Assembly (NCBI GenBank): GCA_037013685.1
Contig: CM072885.1
Coordinates: 25,420,620-25,484,619, forward strand
Direction of reading: 5' to 3'
Length of the DNA stretch: 64,000 bases
Origin: Acridotheres tristis
Lineage: Eukaryota > Chordata > Aves > Passeriformes > Sturnidae
Shown: positions 37,201 through 51,083 of the stretch, piece by piece
Layout: each line of letters begins with the position of its first letter
Numbering within the stretch: the stretch's first letter is position 1
Position numbers and translations under genes: made by a program
Notes under the pieces: generated by a model
Told to the model about the DNA's origin: nothing
The model's input: the letters and a program-made list of their open reading frames with translations, nothing else
Databases searched by the model: none

Positions 37201-40200
37201 CCAAGGCATCAGAGTGTCACTTCTAGGGAATGTATCCTTGTAAGTATTTCACCAGGGTGTCTAATGCACAGCTGACAGATAAGACAGTACCTGTGCTCGG
37301 CACTGTGCGAAACAGCACAGCACATAATCAGATGACAGTGTATCATGCAGGGCAAACAGGACTTTTCGTATTCTTTTTATCCTTTCATGCATGATCACAT
37401 ATCTGACTAACTTAGGTGAATTTTTGTTCATACACCACTGTGCCTGAGAGGAGTTGTTCTTTCTGCCTCTCCCTGACTCCTGGTATGAGGGGCTTCTGGT
37501 TCCTGTGTGAGGTGCTAGAGAGCTGTGCAAATAGATTATATGGAAACTAATGGTTTAGAGTCATCACACCCTTTTGGCAAGGGGGTGCTTTCTCTGGTTT
37601 CCTTCTGTCAGCAATGGAGAGAGTAGCAACTCTCCCAGGGAGCAGACCTGAGTGCGAGACACTTGGCTGCTGCTTTGAATCACTGGCTGAAAGGGAAGCA
37701 GGGTGGAAGATGAATTCTCCTAGGCCAGAGTGATAATGTAAACCTATCATAAGGGAACCAGCATGGATAGAAAACAATCCTTACCTACAATTCCCTCACC
37801 TGATTTTTTTTTTTTTCTGGTTGGATTCAGGCCTTGGTCTGACAGATCATGCAGCCTCATGTATCTTATCTGATGAAGGGGTAAGCAGCCAGGGAGACGA
37901 GGGAAGGTGGGCCCATATATTTCCTTAAGAGCCCACAGTTAATCAGCTAAGAGAGATCAGCCAAAGCTTCAGTCCATCTGCACTTCTGGTCCCATGACTA
38001 TTCTGGTTTGCAGTAGCCTTCTTAGCCCCCATCATATGTTGCTTTCCTTCTCTCACAGTGGCAGCAGTGTAGTTGCAGTGAGAGTTGATATGAAGGATAA
38101 TCTTTTTTACCTTGCTAATTTTTAGTGAGATCAACATCCTAAGCATGCATAACACATTAGCACAGATGCGCTGCTCTCAATCCAGCTTAGGTCAGTTTAT
38201 GTTGCACCTCTGCAGTGTGCAAAGGGCAGTCAGATGGAGACTGCTTAACAGCAAGTGCAAAGATAGGCAGCAAGGTTTCTGCTCTCTGATAATACCAAGT
38301 TTGCTATAATATTAATAACAATTCTAATTTTGATATTGTCTGCAGTAAACAGGATGCCTGTTGGGTTTTTGTTCTTCTGTATTTCCTTCTTCCTCAAGGA
38401 ACTGCACAGGTCTTGTTTCCAGAGCACAAATATGCGCTCATCCTCCTTCTTCTTTGCTTTATCTGAATGCCAGAGCTTGGGTTTGCCTCCCTGCTGTTGT
38501 CTGAGGTCAGCTGGATTTTAGGCAGTGAGAAGTTGCCCATGATAGAGAAACTGCAGCCAAATACAGTTCTGTCAAACTGGAAGGTTCTGCTTTTATTCAC
38601 AGCAACTGCTCTTAGACAGCTTCATAGTGAGATAATACTCCTTCATTTAAAAGTGCTTTCTAAAAAAAGTACTTTAGGTCCTTCGTAACAATCAAACTTC
38701 CTGTTGGAATGTTGCTTACTAAAAACACTAAGCAACCCACTTCTTTGCTCTTTTTCTCTTCTAAGGAAGTTAAAAACATTTATGGTACAGAAACATTTTG
38801 GGTGAATAAGTTATGGGGCCTTATTGAACTCTGTCACAGAAGAAGGTAAAACATCTCAGATCAAACGAGAATCTAGCAGAAATTGAGAGTGAAATCCCTA
38901 TTTCTCAGGTGTTATGTTTGTACCGTCTTCACCCTCACCCAAGAAGCTCTTGTCTATCCTGCATTAGTTCTGGCATGGAATGCTTAATGCCACACAAAAC
39001 CCACATTGTTTTTCTATATGCAGAATTTGTCAAACAGAGATTTGATATTTAGATGGACATGTCTGATAGAAAGGTCACCATTTTGTGCTGCATAAGAATG
39101 AGCAGGACTGCATCCAGTCATTTGATCAATACTGCTATTGTGAGCTGTAAATGGCTTTCTAGACCAGACCTTAACAATGGATGTCTCATATTGAAGAGGG
39201 TGCAGTATTCTGTATTTTTATGCAGAAAAAGTACAGTTTTCTGAGCTGACCTGGCCTTTACTATATTTCTTCTTAAGCAGCACACCTGTATCGAGATGTT
39301 CATCTACAGTCTTTGATAAGGAATGTAATTAATGTCACAAAGTCTTGTTCTGTGTTTGTACAGAAGAGTTTTTCAGTCTTTCAGTTTAATATCTCATTTA
39401 TTCATCAAAGCAGATTCTTCTGTCCTCTGATGCTCATCCAAACGTTTGCCCTGTAAGCTGCCTGCAATGGAGCAAATGATTCTGCTTCTTCAAATTTATT
39501 TTTTAAAAACCTCAAAAACATATGGGGAATACAGAGGGAGCATATGCCTGCGAAGTAAAACATCCTGGTAAATAGAGAGGAGCATCCTCAAACCAGTGTG
39601 TTGTACACGGCTGTCTGGTGCCTGTGTAAAAAGATACTGGAAGTATTTTATTTTACCCCCAAACAATTAAGGTTCTTGCTATCCATCCCTCCCTGCATTC
39701 AGAGAACATCAGCGGGGGTTCTTGAGCAACAGCAGCATTTATCAGGGTTTCCATATAGGGCAATGGGAATACAGTGAAGGCATCCAAAAACCCATTTTCC
39801 AAAGGAGACCTGAAACTGTTACCAAGGTAATTTTGAATTCATTTGCTTGGGGGCACCATCCTGAAGTCACCCATGCAGAGAGGAATCCAGAGGAAGGATA
39901 CAGGTGGTGGTGAATCCAGCCCAGATCAGAGGCAGATGTATTTGGCATTATAGGAGCAGTGAGTGGCCAGGCAGTGTGTTCTCTTGCATAGCTAATTAGT
40001 GCAGATTTCTAGTAAGACTGAGTCTGAGACGTGTCACTGCACTGAGCTGGTGGAGTATGCCCTGTGTGGCAGCACAAGGAACAAGGATAGCACTTTTTCT
40101 TATTACAGCTCAGTGAACAAATGCATAGGTCTGGAGGTGCAAATTGGAAGAAGTCTGGCACTCAGGAGAATGCTGACAGTCTTGTCAAGTATTCCCCTGT

Positions 40201-40689
40201 CAGATGCAGTCTCTGCAAGGCTGCTTATTCTCCTGGATCCACTATTGTTACATCACTGAAAGCTTTTATTTCTTGCCTTAAATTTCCTTTGGCAGCAGTT
40301 GTTTAGATCTTTTTACTTGGAAATTTAAATGATAAAATTTCTGTCTAAATCAAACTGACTAATGACATATTAAAAAAATAATCAGAATTTCTTTAGCGCA
40401 GGAAGTGGCAAGGTTTGGAACTTTTGTTTACATCTTAATTACAAGCTTTTTATAAACTAAAAGACTGAAACTTTGCAGAGGACGAAGTTTTTAATTAAAA
40501 TCATTAGATATTTTAGAATTGGAATATATTTGTTCTCCTTTATTAAACGGCTTTCTTGATTTGTTTTGATTTTTTTATTTTGAATCACCTCTGCCTGTAT
40601 GGTGCTTGCATCCTTGTGGCTAAAGACATGCTTTGAAAGTATCTTTCCTTTTCCTGCACGACACAGGTGGATCTGCAGCACTAGCAATG

Positions 40690-40721
40690 GTACTTCCTGC
40701 AGGAGTGACTGCAGGAAGTGC
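40690..40721. repeat. Short perfect hairpin
   Basis: ACTTCCTGCA (40692-40701) and its exact reverse complement TGCAGGAAGT (40710-40719) enclose an 8-base loop. The stem extends by a T-G wobble and a G-C pair. At about 12-13 pairs it is too short for a microRNA precursor. Confidence 0.7.
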
Positions 40722-43700
40722 TCAGGAGAGGCAGGCTCTCCAGCTTGGTATTCCCAGCAAAATACCTGAGGCAGGTCAAGCTGACACCCTTGATACAGGA
40801 TGGCAGTGAAGAAGTGCTTTGAGAGGAAGGATCTTTTTTGAAAGTTCTATGTCCTACCCTGAAGTGGAACTCTGGTACACTTCTATCAAAAAGGTGTTTT
40901 TATGTCTAGTCTTAGTGATGATTCAAGAAACGACTAACTATTCAGCAGTTAAAATGTTGCAGACGTACTTCTCACTCAAAGGACATGAGATAGGTCTTCA
41001 GTTACCATCTAATCACATTGCTTCCGTCAGAGACTGCACTAATTCTTGGTGGCTTTTCCGCCCACTCTGAGGAGCTCAAGCAGCTTGTTTGGCTTTGAGT
41101 ATGAACTGCTTGTAGGTTTGCTGGAAAACGTTTTCCTGGCAAGCTGGCTTACAACTAGCTTTTTCTATTCAGGCTATTGGCTTTTCTGATTTGATTCTCT
41201 CCTTGGAGAGTGCCATATACCTGTGTGGCTAGAGGACTCTCTCTATGGCAAGTAGGAAAAGCTTCCTTGGCTCTCTGAGAGGAGGAGGCTGAGCTCAGCA
41301 GCCTGACTGGGTACCATGTGCAGTGATCTTCCAGACCAAGGGAGGCTTTTGACTGCTCCTGTCTCTAAAGCAATTTTGTAAATAGATCTCTAGGGGGGAA
41401 AAAGAAGTCTAGTTGTAACTCTTTGGTAGATTTCTATATTTGCAAGCAATTTATATGTAACTGACACAGTTTTGGGCAGGATTGTTTGTTCTCCAAGCAA
41501 ATTAATTTTGTTTGGAAGTTGGAAGAGGGAGTTCCTGCTGAGTTCAGCTGGATTCATCTGGGTGTTACAGTCTTCTGACAAGCCTTACTTCATGCCTAAA
41601 GTTCTTTATTTTCTCAGATTTTGATCTCATTGGTTAAAGCCAATACTAATTTGCAATGAAACTGGGTTTTATGGACAGGGGAAGAGCCATTACCTGAAAC
41701 AGTGCATCAGAAAGACTTAACTTGCAGAGTGCTTAAGTAGTGAGCACTTATTGTCTTTGCTTTCCATTCTAGGTAAAGAGTTCTTTTTTTTTCTTTCTGT
41801 CAACATTTTGTTACTGTAAATCAGACAAAAGTAAATGTTACTCAAACCCCTTTCACAGCTACTATCTTATTCCTACTGGCTATCTTATTCTTGTTCTTCA
41901 TAACCTGAAAGTTTGTGTAAACAAGTAAAAATACATCTCCAAGCTTTTTGATAATACCACTTGTTTAGAATTTGTAACTTGCCTTTGGACTCCCGTCATT
42001 TGGACCTTGCTATTTGTGTTTAGACATACAGTGTGGGACACCAGGATCATACAGTTTGCAGCCTGTGCAAAGGTGGAATGACATTTATAGTAGTAGTCTT
42101 GTACCTTTCTGAGCAGTATTTCTGGACATGCCCACAAACAGGTCATGGCACCTGTGGAATGGGGAGTCACCCCCAGACTGCCGTGGTCTCACCATTAGCA
42201 TTTGATGTGTGTTGCCTGCAGTCTCGTCTGAGCTTGGCACTGTTTAGCATTGAGCAGGCATATGGTGATTTGGATGTATAAACTGGGTTATAGATGACTG
42301 TCCTGAGGAAGGTGAAGCTAGTTGTAAAAGGATCGTTGTATAGAGAAGCCACAGATGAGGCCTTTTAGATAATACCTAGCTTGGACATGAGTAATCTACA
42401 GTTTTACACTGAGTCAACTGGGATGACTTGAACTTCATGCAAAGGTAGTCTTTTCTTTGTGATTTTCACATGACAGGATTATGACAGATTATCCCCAAAG
42501 TGACAAAGCAGTAGATTAGCCCTAAGATGAAAATGTCTATCCAGGCAGAGAGGACAGGACTGATGCTTCAGTAAGTAAGCACTGTCGCTATTCTTCTACA
42601 GATTAGATGCAGAAAGGAAGTTGTGAAAATGCACGTTTTGCAGAAACTGGAAAAAATAAATGCTTTTCAGCTGGTTTATCTGTATTTTTGTGCCCTTTAA
42701 GGTATGTTGATAGATTTTAAATGGATAGGGAATAGAATAATTTGAGGCAAAGGACTGCAGGTAACTTGAGGAGAAAGATTGCAGGTAACTTGAAACGGAA
42801 GGTCAGCTGGGTTTACATTATCCACTGTCTGTTGATAAGCTTAAGTAATTCCAATGGCTTGTCACCATAGTTTTCTTTTCCAGGAACTGACCTGGTTTCT
42901 CCTTATCTCTCTACCTGTCTTTGTTCTATAAATATTTCTGATGAGAACTTCAGTAACTTATTTCATGCAGAAGTGGCAATTTGCTTGCCTAGAACACACT
43001 GGTATCTCTCTCTGCTCCCCCTGCCCTTTCCAGGAGATGCTCTCCAGCCTTTTGGTCACAGCAGCCACTTTGACGCAAAGGGGACAGATTCTTGTCAGCA
43101 GTTTGGCCATTGCACCTGGGTGCATCCGGCCTGAGTGGGTGTGCACTGCCACACTTGATGACTTTCTAGTCTTTAATTAATCCTTCTGTTTCAACTCTTT
43201 ACCCAGTACTCCTGACTGACTCTAACTCATCTTTGTTTAAATTTTAAAAAAAGAGTGGCCTTCAGGTAAACATTTGGAAATTTAGCACTGTTGGAAAACC
43301 AATATCAGGAGTATTCAGAGTATTCCTGATTAAGGAAACTTAACCCAGGCTAAAGCCTCGTTTGGCTAATCGTCAGAAGCATTTGAGACTCACATTGCTT
43401 TCTGGCACATCTGGTTTGTCCTTCCAACTACCCTTGCTTTTTTCCCCAGTGGGTATCCGTGTTTACGCATTTATTATTTCCAAAAAAGTTTCTGTAGTAT
43501 TTTGCTTATGATTGCATGATTATCTTCTTACAGGATGGTGATTTCTCCATTGTAGATGTCACATCTTTCATTTCTTCACTAAGTTGTGCACGGCTTTCTA
43601 TGAATTACCAATGTTTTTTCCCAGAACAAAAAATAACTATTTTTGCAGGTTACCACTTTGCCATCCAGCTGCTATGGCTGTTAATGTGCTTCTCAGAGCT

Positions 43701-46700
43701 GGAACTTTATGCTTACAAAACATCAAGATTCAATTTTAGTTTACCCAGGGAAAGAGCCTAGGAGCTACAGCTGCTGCCCTGCCCATTGCAATTCTTCTCC
43801 TTTACTCACTCCAAGGCAGCTTTTGCCACCAGAATGTCTGTTTCCAAATGAAGATGGGCTAAAAACATAGGCAATAATAGGGGTTTTATAACCTTTTTTT
43901 ATAAAGGAGTTCTGAACTAAGCAGATGAAGCATTCATCCCTTGGCCATTCAGTGAAGGTGCCCTAGGTGGCACATCTGTTTCCTACAGCTGTTTTTGGTG
44001 TCTTTGCTTCTATAGAGCAGTCATCAGACCCTGCTGGAAACTTTAATCACCCATATATCTGTTGGAGAGAAACATTTGCAGAATACACAAAACAATGAAT
44101 TAATGCAGTTACTGGGTTCTACAAATCATCAACTTTAAATTTTGTTAGTTCTGATATTTCATCTCATTAAAAAAACAGGAGTGATTTTTTTTTTTAACTT
44201 CTAACAGATTGAAGACTGTTTCCAGGGGACCTAGAAATATGCAAATTATTTTAGTCCGAAGTTCATTTACTAGCAGATACTACTCTTCATTTTAGTGTTG
44301 GGTGAGTAAGTAGCAGTCACCTACAGTCTCACAGGATATTTTTTTCTGTTCCCATTAGCAGGAACCTCGGGTAGTGGGAGCTTTCTTCTCCTGCTGCTGT
44401 GACTGAAGATAAATTTAATTAAATGTGCTCCACAATCCAATTTATACTTCCCTGTAGCAGGAAGAATCTTCTCTGTGACACTGAAGGATTTGTTTTTTCC
44501 CCAGATGCTGTTAGTGAAATTTGAGGATCTGAGTAATTGGGTTCAAAACCATCCTTTGAGGCAGGCATTTTATTTTCTCACTTAGGCATTACACCTTCTA
44601 CCAAATCAGAGCAGTACATAGACAAATATGTTTGAAACATGGCAGAATTTATCTAATCTTGTTAAGCGACCTATAAAAATACTTATCTGTTACTAGTACT
44701 CGTATAATAGTTATAATCTACCAGCATGGTGATTATCTGATTATCTATTTTACATTTATTAGTTCTCTAACAGACAGAATAAGTATTTCCGTCATGATAA
44801 GGATTATTCTTTTGTTAAATTAGTAAAAATACAAATTTTCTGTTCAAAGTTTGGCGTACAGAACTTTTTTCTTCCGTTCCCAAAACGTGATGTCCTGTTT
44901 CTTAAATCTTCTGTTGAGTCAAATGCTGTATTATTTGCTATGTGAAAATGAGACAAGACACTGAAATTTACTTTTGGATAGTATCATAGTCATTCTCAGA
45001 AGACCAGTAATCCCTCACTGGGGATTTGGTTTTGCAGACTTAGGCCAAGTCTCTACTAAAAAATTATGCAGATCAAGGTCCATCTGACAGACATACTCCT
45101 CAGCCAGACTCTCACTTTTACAATTAAATCTGCCCAAGAAGTATGAAGCATGGTGATAGCATTTCATTCAAAGATTGGCTGGGTGGCAGATGCCATCCTT
45201 CCCTCAGCACTGAGTGGGGGTGTGTGAGGAGCTCTGATCCCCGCTGCTGCCTCACCAATGCAGGGCCGTCCCTGGTCTGTGCTACTGGAGAGCAGGGTGC
45301 TCATGGGCAGGGGCTAATGCTCTGCCCAGGAGTGTGCCAGCATCCAAAGCAGACTCTGCAGCTCTGGCATGTTGCCCAAGACAGTTTCTTTGCCCCACTT
45401 GGTTGGCCAGGGTACACAGGGCCTTAAGTAACTACCAGGGTGTACTCAGGTGAGTAATTAGCATGGGATATGGACATAAAGTTTTAAAACTGGTGTTGGA
45501 GGCATCTCAGTGGCATACCTGTTTGTCTCACTGAAGAAGAGGAGCATCATGGATCTGCTGCAGAAAAAAAAAGTACATATTTATTTTGGAAGAAAAACAC
45601 AAAGGTGCTCAATGTGTTAGGTTGGGGGGTTAGAGTTAAATGTATCAAAGCTAAATGAGCAACAGTGAAAGTATTTTACTGTATATTAGACAGTCTGGAC
45701 TGAAAAGTGATATGGGTAAAATGCTGGCACACAGCACAGATTACTGTTTCCTTTTTTGTGGTTAACTTCACTGTTACTTCACCTTAGGACTTAAAGAGCT
45801 GTCACTGAAAGTCATGGCTGGGTGAAATGCATGCTTTTATTTATGACATGCAGCAGAGTGTGTGTCATCCTAAAAATGTTTTATTGACCTCCTAAAGATG
45901 TGCCATGCATGGAGAGTCATTTTCGCAGGAATAGGGAGGGAATTTTCACTAGTTATTAATTTCTGAGTCTTATCACAGTGATAGTTACCAATGTACAGGA
46001 GATGCAGTATCTGATTGATGTGCAGATTCATGCTTTCTTGCTTATCCTGCTGCTTAAGAGTTCCTGGCCTGCACTTCTACCAGCATAACTCTCATCTTAA
46101 GAGCTATGTCACCTGCCAGAGGTTCAGAATAATTAATTTTTTTGCCAAGAAAAGGCACAGCTCTCAACATCTCATTTCTAGAAGAAGCCTTCAGATGTTT
46201 TCACTTGTCAGCTCTCCACAAGAGGTATTAAGAAGGAAGGAAGGGTTTTATTGCAACAATTAAGTAGAGCTTAACAAAATAAAATGGTGCTGGTCTGGAT
46301 GCAATCTGTACTCACATCTGTATGGTCAGGAGGTTTATTCTTCTCTGGAGATAAAGGATATGTGCCCATACTAAGACTGGAGTAATTTTAGGGTGGTGTT
46401 CGTGGATGAGTGATGCAGTGTCTGTTGCAGAGTGGATACTGTTGCACTATTCAGAGGCAGCTCCATCCTCAGTCTTGCAGCAGCTGAGGCAGGAATTCCA
46501 CCTGATTTCACCCAGTTGACAAGTAAGGAAGCTAATTAAGAGTATTAGGTTTTCATTACTGTTTGAATCATGACAAACTGGGTTTTCTTTCCTACTGGAC
46601 CCCCTGGTTTGCATGGATTTTTTTGTCTCATAGAGTGCTAATGCCAGTCAGGCCTTCCCGACGTTGTGCAAAGAGTGTTTCCAAGGAGACCCACGTGTCA

Positions 46701-49449
46701 TTTTTCTGTTCTATTGGCAGTTACATCGTTGATGAGAAGATAAGAAAGATTTGGGCATACTGATTTCTTTTTAATTTTCTCATGTGCCCAAAATTTAAGA
46801 CTGCAAGGAAAGACTCATGGTATCTTTAATAAGAATTTAAAAAAGGATGATCGAAGTGCTTAAGAAGCTTCAGAATAAGTCATTATTCTGTCATAGATCT
46901 TGACAGTGTAGATGCCCTAAACGGGTTTTTAGACACCTACTTTATGATCACCTGTCTGCTTGGCAAACAGAGTCTTTTCCTCTCTCCCTCTCCCTCTCTC
47001 TTTCTTTGCAGAGCTGGTTTGCTCATCTATATGTGGAGCAGTTGGATTTACGGAGAGTGTCTGCTCCCACAGCAGGAGATGAAGGCTGATCAGTCTGGTG
47101 AAAAGCCTTGAATCAGACTGTTGATGCAGAGGAAGCATCTTTCCCTTTGCTCTCTATTCTTCTGGTTGGCAGTGTTTTAAGATGAGCTGAGATTTTACTG
47201 TTGAGCAAAATGACGTTCCTTCTCCTCTGAGGAACAGAATTTTTTGTCCTCAGTCCCAGCTCCTATGACTTCAAGGACAGAGAATGCCAGGCTCAAGGTT
47301 TGGTAGGACAAAGTGCCAGCACTTAGTTATGCATGCAAAGGAGCAGTTGCTGCAGAAGCAATGGCACTCAAAATGTGGTGCAGGCAAACTGCCTGCTTAA
47401 ATTCATGGTCACTTGGCAGCAGTGCTATGGCAAAAGTGTCCTGCCAAGTCATGAGCTGGCATACTGCCCTCCATTTAGACTCAGACTGTAGGCAGCCAAG
47501 TGACCAGCAGCTGTGACTGTGAATAGCAGAAGGGCATTAGTCGAAGAACAAGAAGAAGAAGAAAAGCTTCTTCTACATCTAGAGATTTTCTTGGCTCTTC
47601 CAGACATGTCTGTCATTTCAAAACGATCTGGAAGGTAGAAGGTGCCCTAATGCAGTTGCCCTTTTTCAATCCTGTCCACTGGTATCCCCCAGTTACAGGA
47701 TTCTGCATAGGCACATGTTGTTGCCCAGTCTGTGACTGCAATAGGCAGGAGTGTGTTTGCTTGAATGTATAGAATGAAATCTGCAGCTTCAAGGAAAGGA
47801 TTCACTGTTTCTCTGCTCCCTTTGTTTGAGGATGGCAATGGAAGTGACCCATAAACAATTGTCTGCATCCTGCAAATGGCTTCTACACCAGCCTTCCTGC
47901 TAACGGCTGCACAAGGATTGGTTTTTATCTTTAAGGATGCCAAAGTGCTTGAATGAACGTGGTTTACAGTTTCTGAAGAGGTAGACAGATGTCAACAGGG
48001 GCTTCAGATGGCTGACTCTATACAGCCATCATAGCAAGCATGATTCTCACTCCCCATCCATTTCTACACTACAGCCTGAAGATGTGATCTGTCACAGACA
48101 ACCTCAACCACATCCCCCAAAATCCCCAAACAAACAAAAAATCTGAAATTTATTCTCTGGAAAATAGCATAAAGTCAAACATTAAGTTTAATGCTGGGGT
48201 GTGCATGGCAGAGGTCGCACTTCAAGTGGTGACATGTATAAAGCTATGTGCTCAATATACTAAGTGAAATTGGTGGGGGTCAGGGTAGAACAAAGTCCAC
48301 AAAAGCCCTGCCTACGGAAGCTCAAGGGCATCACTGTCTTTGCAGCCACACTTTTTTCATGCTGAACACAGGGAAGTGATTTCCCCATGTCTATCATAGA
48401 CGGTTAATGTTGTGGTACAGGGTCATGATCTATTTAAAGGCATTTCTGCAGCAGCCTCCAAGATCTTTACCCCAGCATCTCTCATTAGCTGTCAGTCTGG
48501 TGGAATTTCCTGGCTTTTGAAGTGGATTTTCCTGCTTGTGGTCAAAGAAAATGTCAACAAGGACCTGGGCAAAAGTGTGAGCCAGACTCCCTGCTGACCA
48601 CAGAGCTTCCCTCACCATTTGTCATAGAAATACTTAAATAGCTTTCTAGTCAAGTCTCTGAGAAATAAAAACCTTACAGCACTAGCATCTTTATCTTTAG
48701 ACTGTGTATCTCAGAGATTGGCAGCTGGGTCTAAGCACCCACCATGTATCTGATACCTCTCATCATCTTTATCTTCTTGTCTGTTGAGAAGAGCAATAAT
48801 GTCCCTGGGAAGTGTGGGAGCACTGATGGGACACGGCATTAAAGAGTACTAGATGTGCACAGGGACACCTCCAGGCCCCTCTCAGTGATTCCTGCTGCGG
48901 TTTCTCTGCTGGCAACATCCTCAGTGGGCTGGAGATAAGTGCTTTCCTCAAACAAAAACGTGGAGATGTTGGCCAGCTGCATGCAGCTGGACCAAAGCTC
49001 TGCTCGTCTTGACAAAGAAGCCAAAACCAAGTCCTTACAAAGGCAATGGTTGAAATGAAACTGAAATGATCAGTCCCCTCCATGCAGCACCCCAACTTCT
49101 ATCAGCAGGGGTAGACATGAGCAATTCTTCATGCTAAATAACGGGCACAATGAGAGGCATATGAGACTCAAGTGTTTTCAAGAAGGAACTGCAAGATGAT
49201 TAATGCTACAATAGCTGCTTAATTACAAATGCATGTTGGTCGCCAGATTATATCTAGGCTGAATTTAAGGTCTGTATTTTTTCCTGTGAAATACGATCTG
49301 GATATTATTGGCATGACAATAAGGGGTGTGTTGATAGCTCATTGGTTAAAAAAATTGTCTAAGTGTAATGGCTTAGAAATGCAAAGTCTAAGATACCATG
49401 TATTGGTTTTAGTGCATTTAATGAGACATTTTTGAGTGTTTTAAAAGTA

Positions 49450-49452
<3 letters not shown>

Positions 49453-49483
<31 letters not shown>

Positions 49484-49492
49484 TGAAGGAGA
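49453..49492. repeat. Uninterrupted poly(T) of 40 bases
   Basis: A 40-base T homopolymer, the longest in the window. On the minus strand it is a poly(A) at the end of whatever lies at 49493-49711. It could be the tail of a retrotransposed transcript or a slipped homopolymer; no source transcript is recognised. Confidence 0.9.
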
Positions 49493-49842
49493 CATTTGGA
49501 GACAAGTGATGTGGCTTAGTGTGGTTACCCAAGAGAGAAAACCTGCAAACATAACTATGTCTTGTGTGAGCCTCTGTACTTTCAAACAGTTCTGCTGAGT
49601 TACTTGTTTTTGTGATCTTTTTTTGAAGGGTGAGGCCCCGAGGCTGTTGGTATGATTATCCAGTAATAACACTGGATTAATATCTCTGCATAGTTTGAAT
49701 ATTGTAATCATGACTTAAATATAGCTCCTAGACAGGCAGGGTGAGGCAGCAGGTGGAGGCTTGCGATGCAGCTGAGGGGTGTGACTGGGTAGACACGTCC
49801 TGCTCTGTGGCATTTTCCAGAGCTTTCAGCAAACACCACAGT
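49493..49842. other. Unrecognised stretch between poly(T) and LTR
   Basis: No gene seen. If the poly(T) is a retrocopy tail, the copied sequence would be here on the minus strand. The minus-strand open frame ending in a Lys run is just the poly(T) translated. Confidence 0.4.
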
Positions 49843-50516
49843 CCATGTGTCTTGGAGTGACTGTATGATGCCTGTATCCCCAAATCGTCTGTTCAGTTGG
49901 TGTTGAATATTGAATTCTGCAGCTTTAAGACTGGTTCCAGGAGTGAAGGAAGGGGAAAGAAGAAGTGCAGAGTTTGTTATCAGAGACTGCACTGGCTCCC
50001 CTGCGTTGCTGCTCACAAACTGTGTTGTCTGCAGTGGACAGCAGCAGAGAGCTCTCCTTTGTTTTTGGTTGGTTTTTCTGGCTAGCTGAGGCAGAGAAGC
50101 TCCCTGGACTGTGTTTTTTCTCCTTTTTCTTGGAACGGTTTGAACCTGCTCTGGACTGAAAACCCAGAAGAGCACGGGGAGCTCACACCTGTGGCCCACC
50201 AGGCCTGGCCTGGGCTGCGGCGTTTCCCAGCGCCTGAGGGACTGAGAGCAGCCTGAGTGAGCCGGGCAACCCACGGAAAGAACTCTTCTAAATGTGTCAT
50301 CTCTTTGGCGCGACGAGAGGTTTTGCTGTTTTGCATTGTTCATTTTTGTGCTAGGAAGTATTTTGGCTGTTAAATAAACAGCTTTTCTTTTTCCACTTCT
50401 CTCTGAGGAAATATTTTTCCCCAAAGCAGTTGGGGGAGGGACTGCTTGAATCTGTTTCATAGAGGGACCCCGTTCAGAGGTTCCCTACCAAATTTGCCCT
50501 AAACCAGGACACCATG
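49843..50516 (+). mobile_element. Complete solo LTR with 5-bp target duplication
   Basis: The LTR proper is 49848-50511 (664 bases), starting TGTCTTGGAGTGACTG and ending AAACCAGGACA. Perfect 5-base target duplications CCATG lie at 49843-49847 and 50512-50516. A poly(A) signal AATAAA lies at 50373-50378, followed by a T-rich stretch and the tail TTTGCCCTAAACCAGGACA. It closely resembles an LTR family common in songbird genomes as I remember it. No internal retroviral sequence flanks it, so it is a solo LTR. It lies in the same orientation as SRGAP1. A 250-codon open frame covering it on the opposite strand (49708-50460) is a by-product and not a gene. Confidence 0.93.
50373..50378 (+). terminator. 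Solo LTR poly(A) signal AATAAA
   Basis: AATAAA in TGTTAAATAAACAG, 133 bases before the LTR end. It is in sense with SRGAP1, 4.4 kb upstream of exon 2. Confidence 0.7.
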
Positions 50517-51027
50517 TCAGGGCTTCTCTGCAAGCACAAAAGTTAGTTCCACCTAAATGGGAGCTAAGAGTGGCAGGCTGCAGCAGCTCTTGGAGTGGCT
50601 TAGGTAGGAAGCATCTTGAGGCAGGTGTTTTCATAGCACCATGAAACATTCTTTAAAGTTTCTTTGCTGGAGAGTTGGTTAGAGAGTTTGTGGTGGTCTG
50701 AAAGGTCTCCAAGTTCTGAAAGGCTAGTGCAGCATGGCTGGAGCACTGCTGTACTGCAGGGCAGGGATGGGGTGGGTATTGCAATGGGGAGTTCTGTAGT
50801 GGGGTAGCAGTGCTGGTCTGTCCATGGGTTAATTTGGTTAATACTATGTGTTTACAAGTTATGAGCTAGTAAGGTGAGGAGGGGGGTTTCCTGTGACTTT
50901 TTTGGGATGTTTGATGGAGCCTGGTGCTTTTGCGTGTGGAAGCAGAGGTGAAGAACTTTGTTCCATGCTGGTGTATAGCCAGCATAAAGATTCTGTCACA
51001 TTGTAGTTTATCTCCACAGGTTCCTTT

Positions 51028-51051
51028 GGGGGGGAGAAGGAGGGGCGGGGC
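51028..51051 (+). promoter_or_regulatory. G-rich cluster: GC box and possible G-quadruplex
   Basis: A run of seven G, then AGAAGGA, then GGGG C GGGG. It can be parsed as four G-tracts with loops of 1, 7 and 1 bases, a possible G-quadruplex. GGGGCGGGGC is also a consensus Sp1/KLF GC box. It lies on the SRGAP1 sense strand. Function is not shown. Confidence 0.55.
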
Positions 51052-51083
51052 ACTGGCCTGTCACTGTGTTCTTCAGGGTAATA

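Larger units (their letters stand above)
28091..49452. other. Intronic sequence without recognised gene
   Basis: Over 21 kb of intron in which I recognise no gene, RNA gene or transposon. It contains a tetranucleotide microsatellite (34141-34205), a short hairpin (40690-40721) and small tandem duplications at 33247-33270 and about 42753-42796. Open frames of up to 128 codons occur on both strands but have no domain, signal or splice context that I can support. Old, highly diverged repeats may be missed by eye. Confidence 0.5.

Noticed and set aside
49708..50460. Longest open frame in the window, 250 codons on the minus strand
   Set aside because: It lies almost wholly on the antisense strand of a well-bounded solo LTR, has low-complexity basic composition and no family resemblance.
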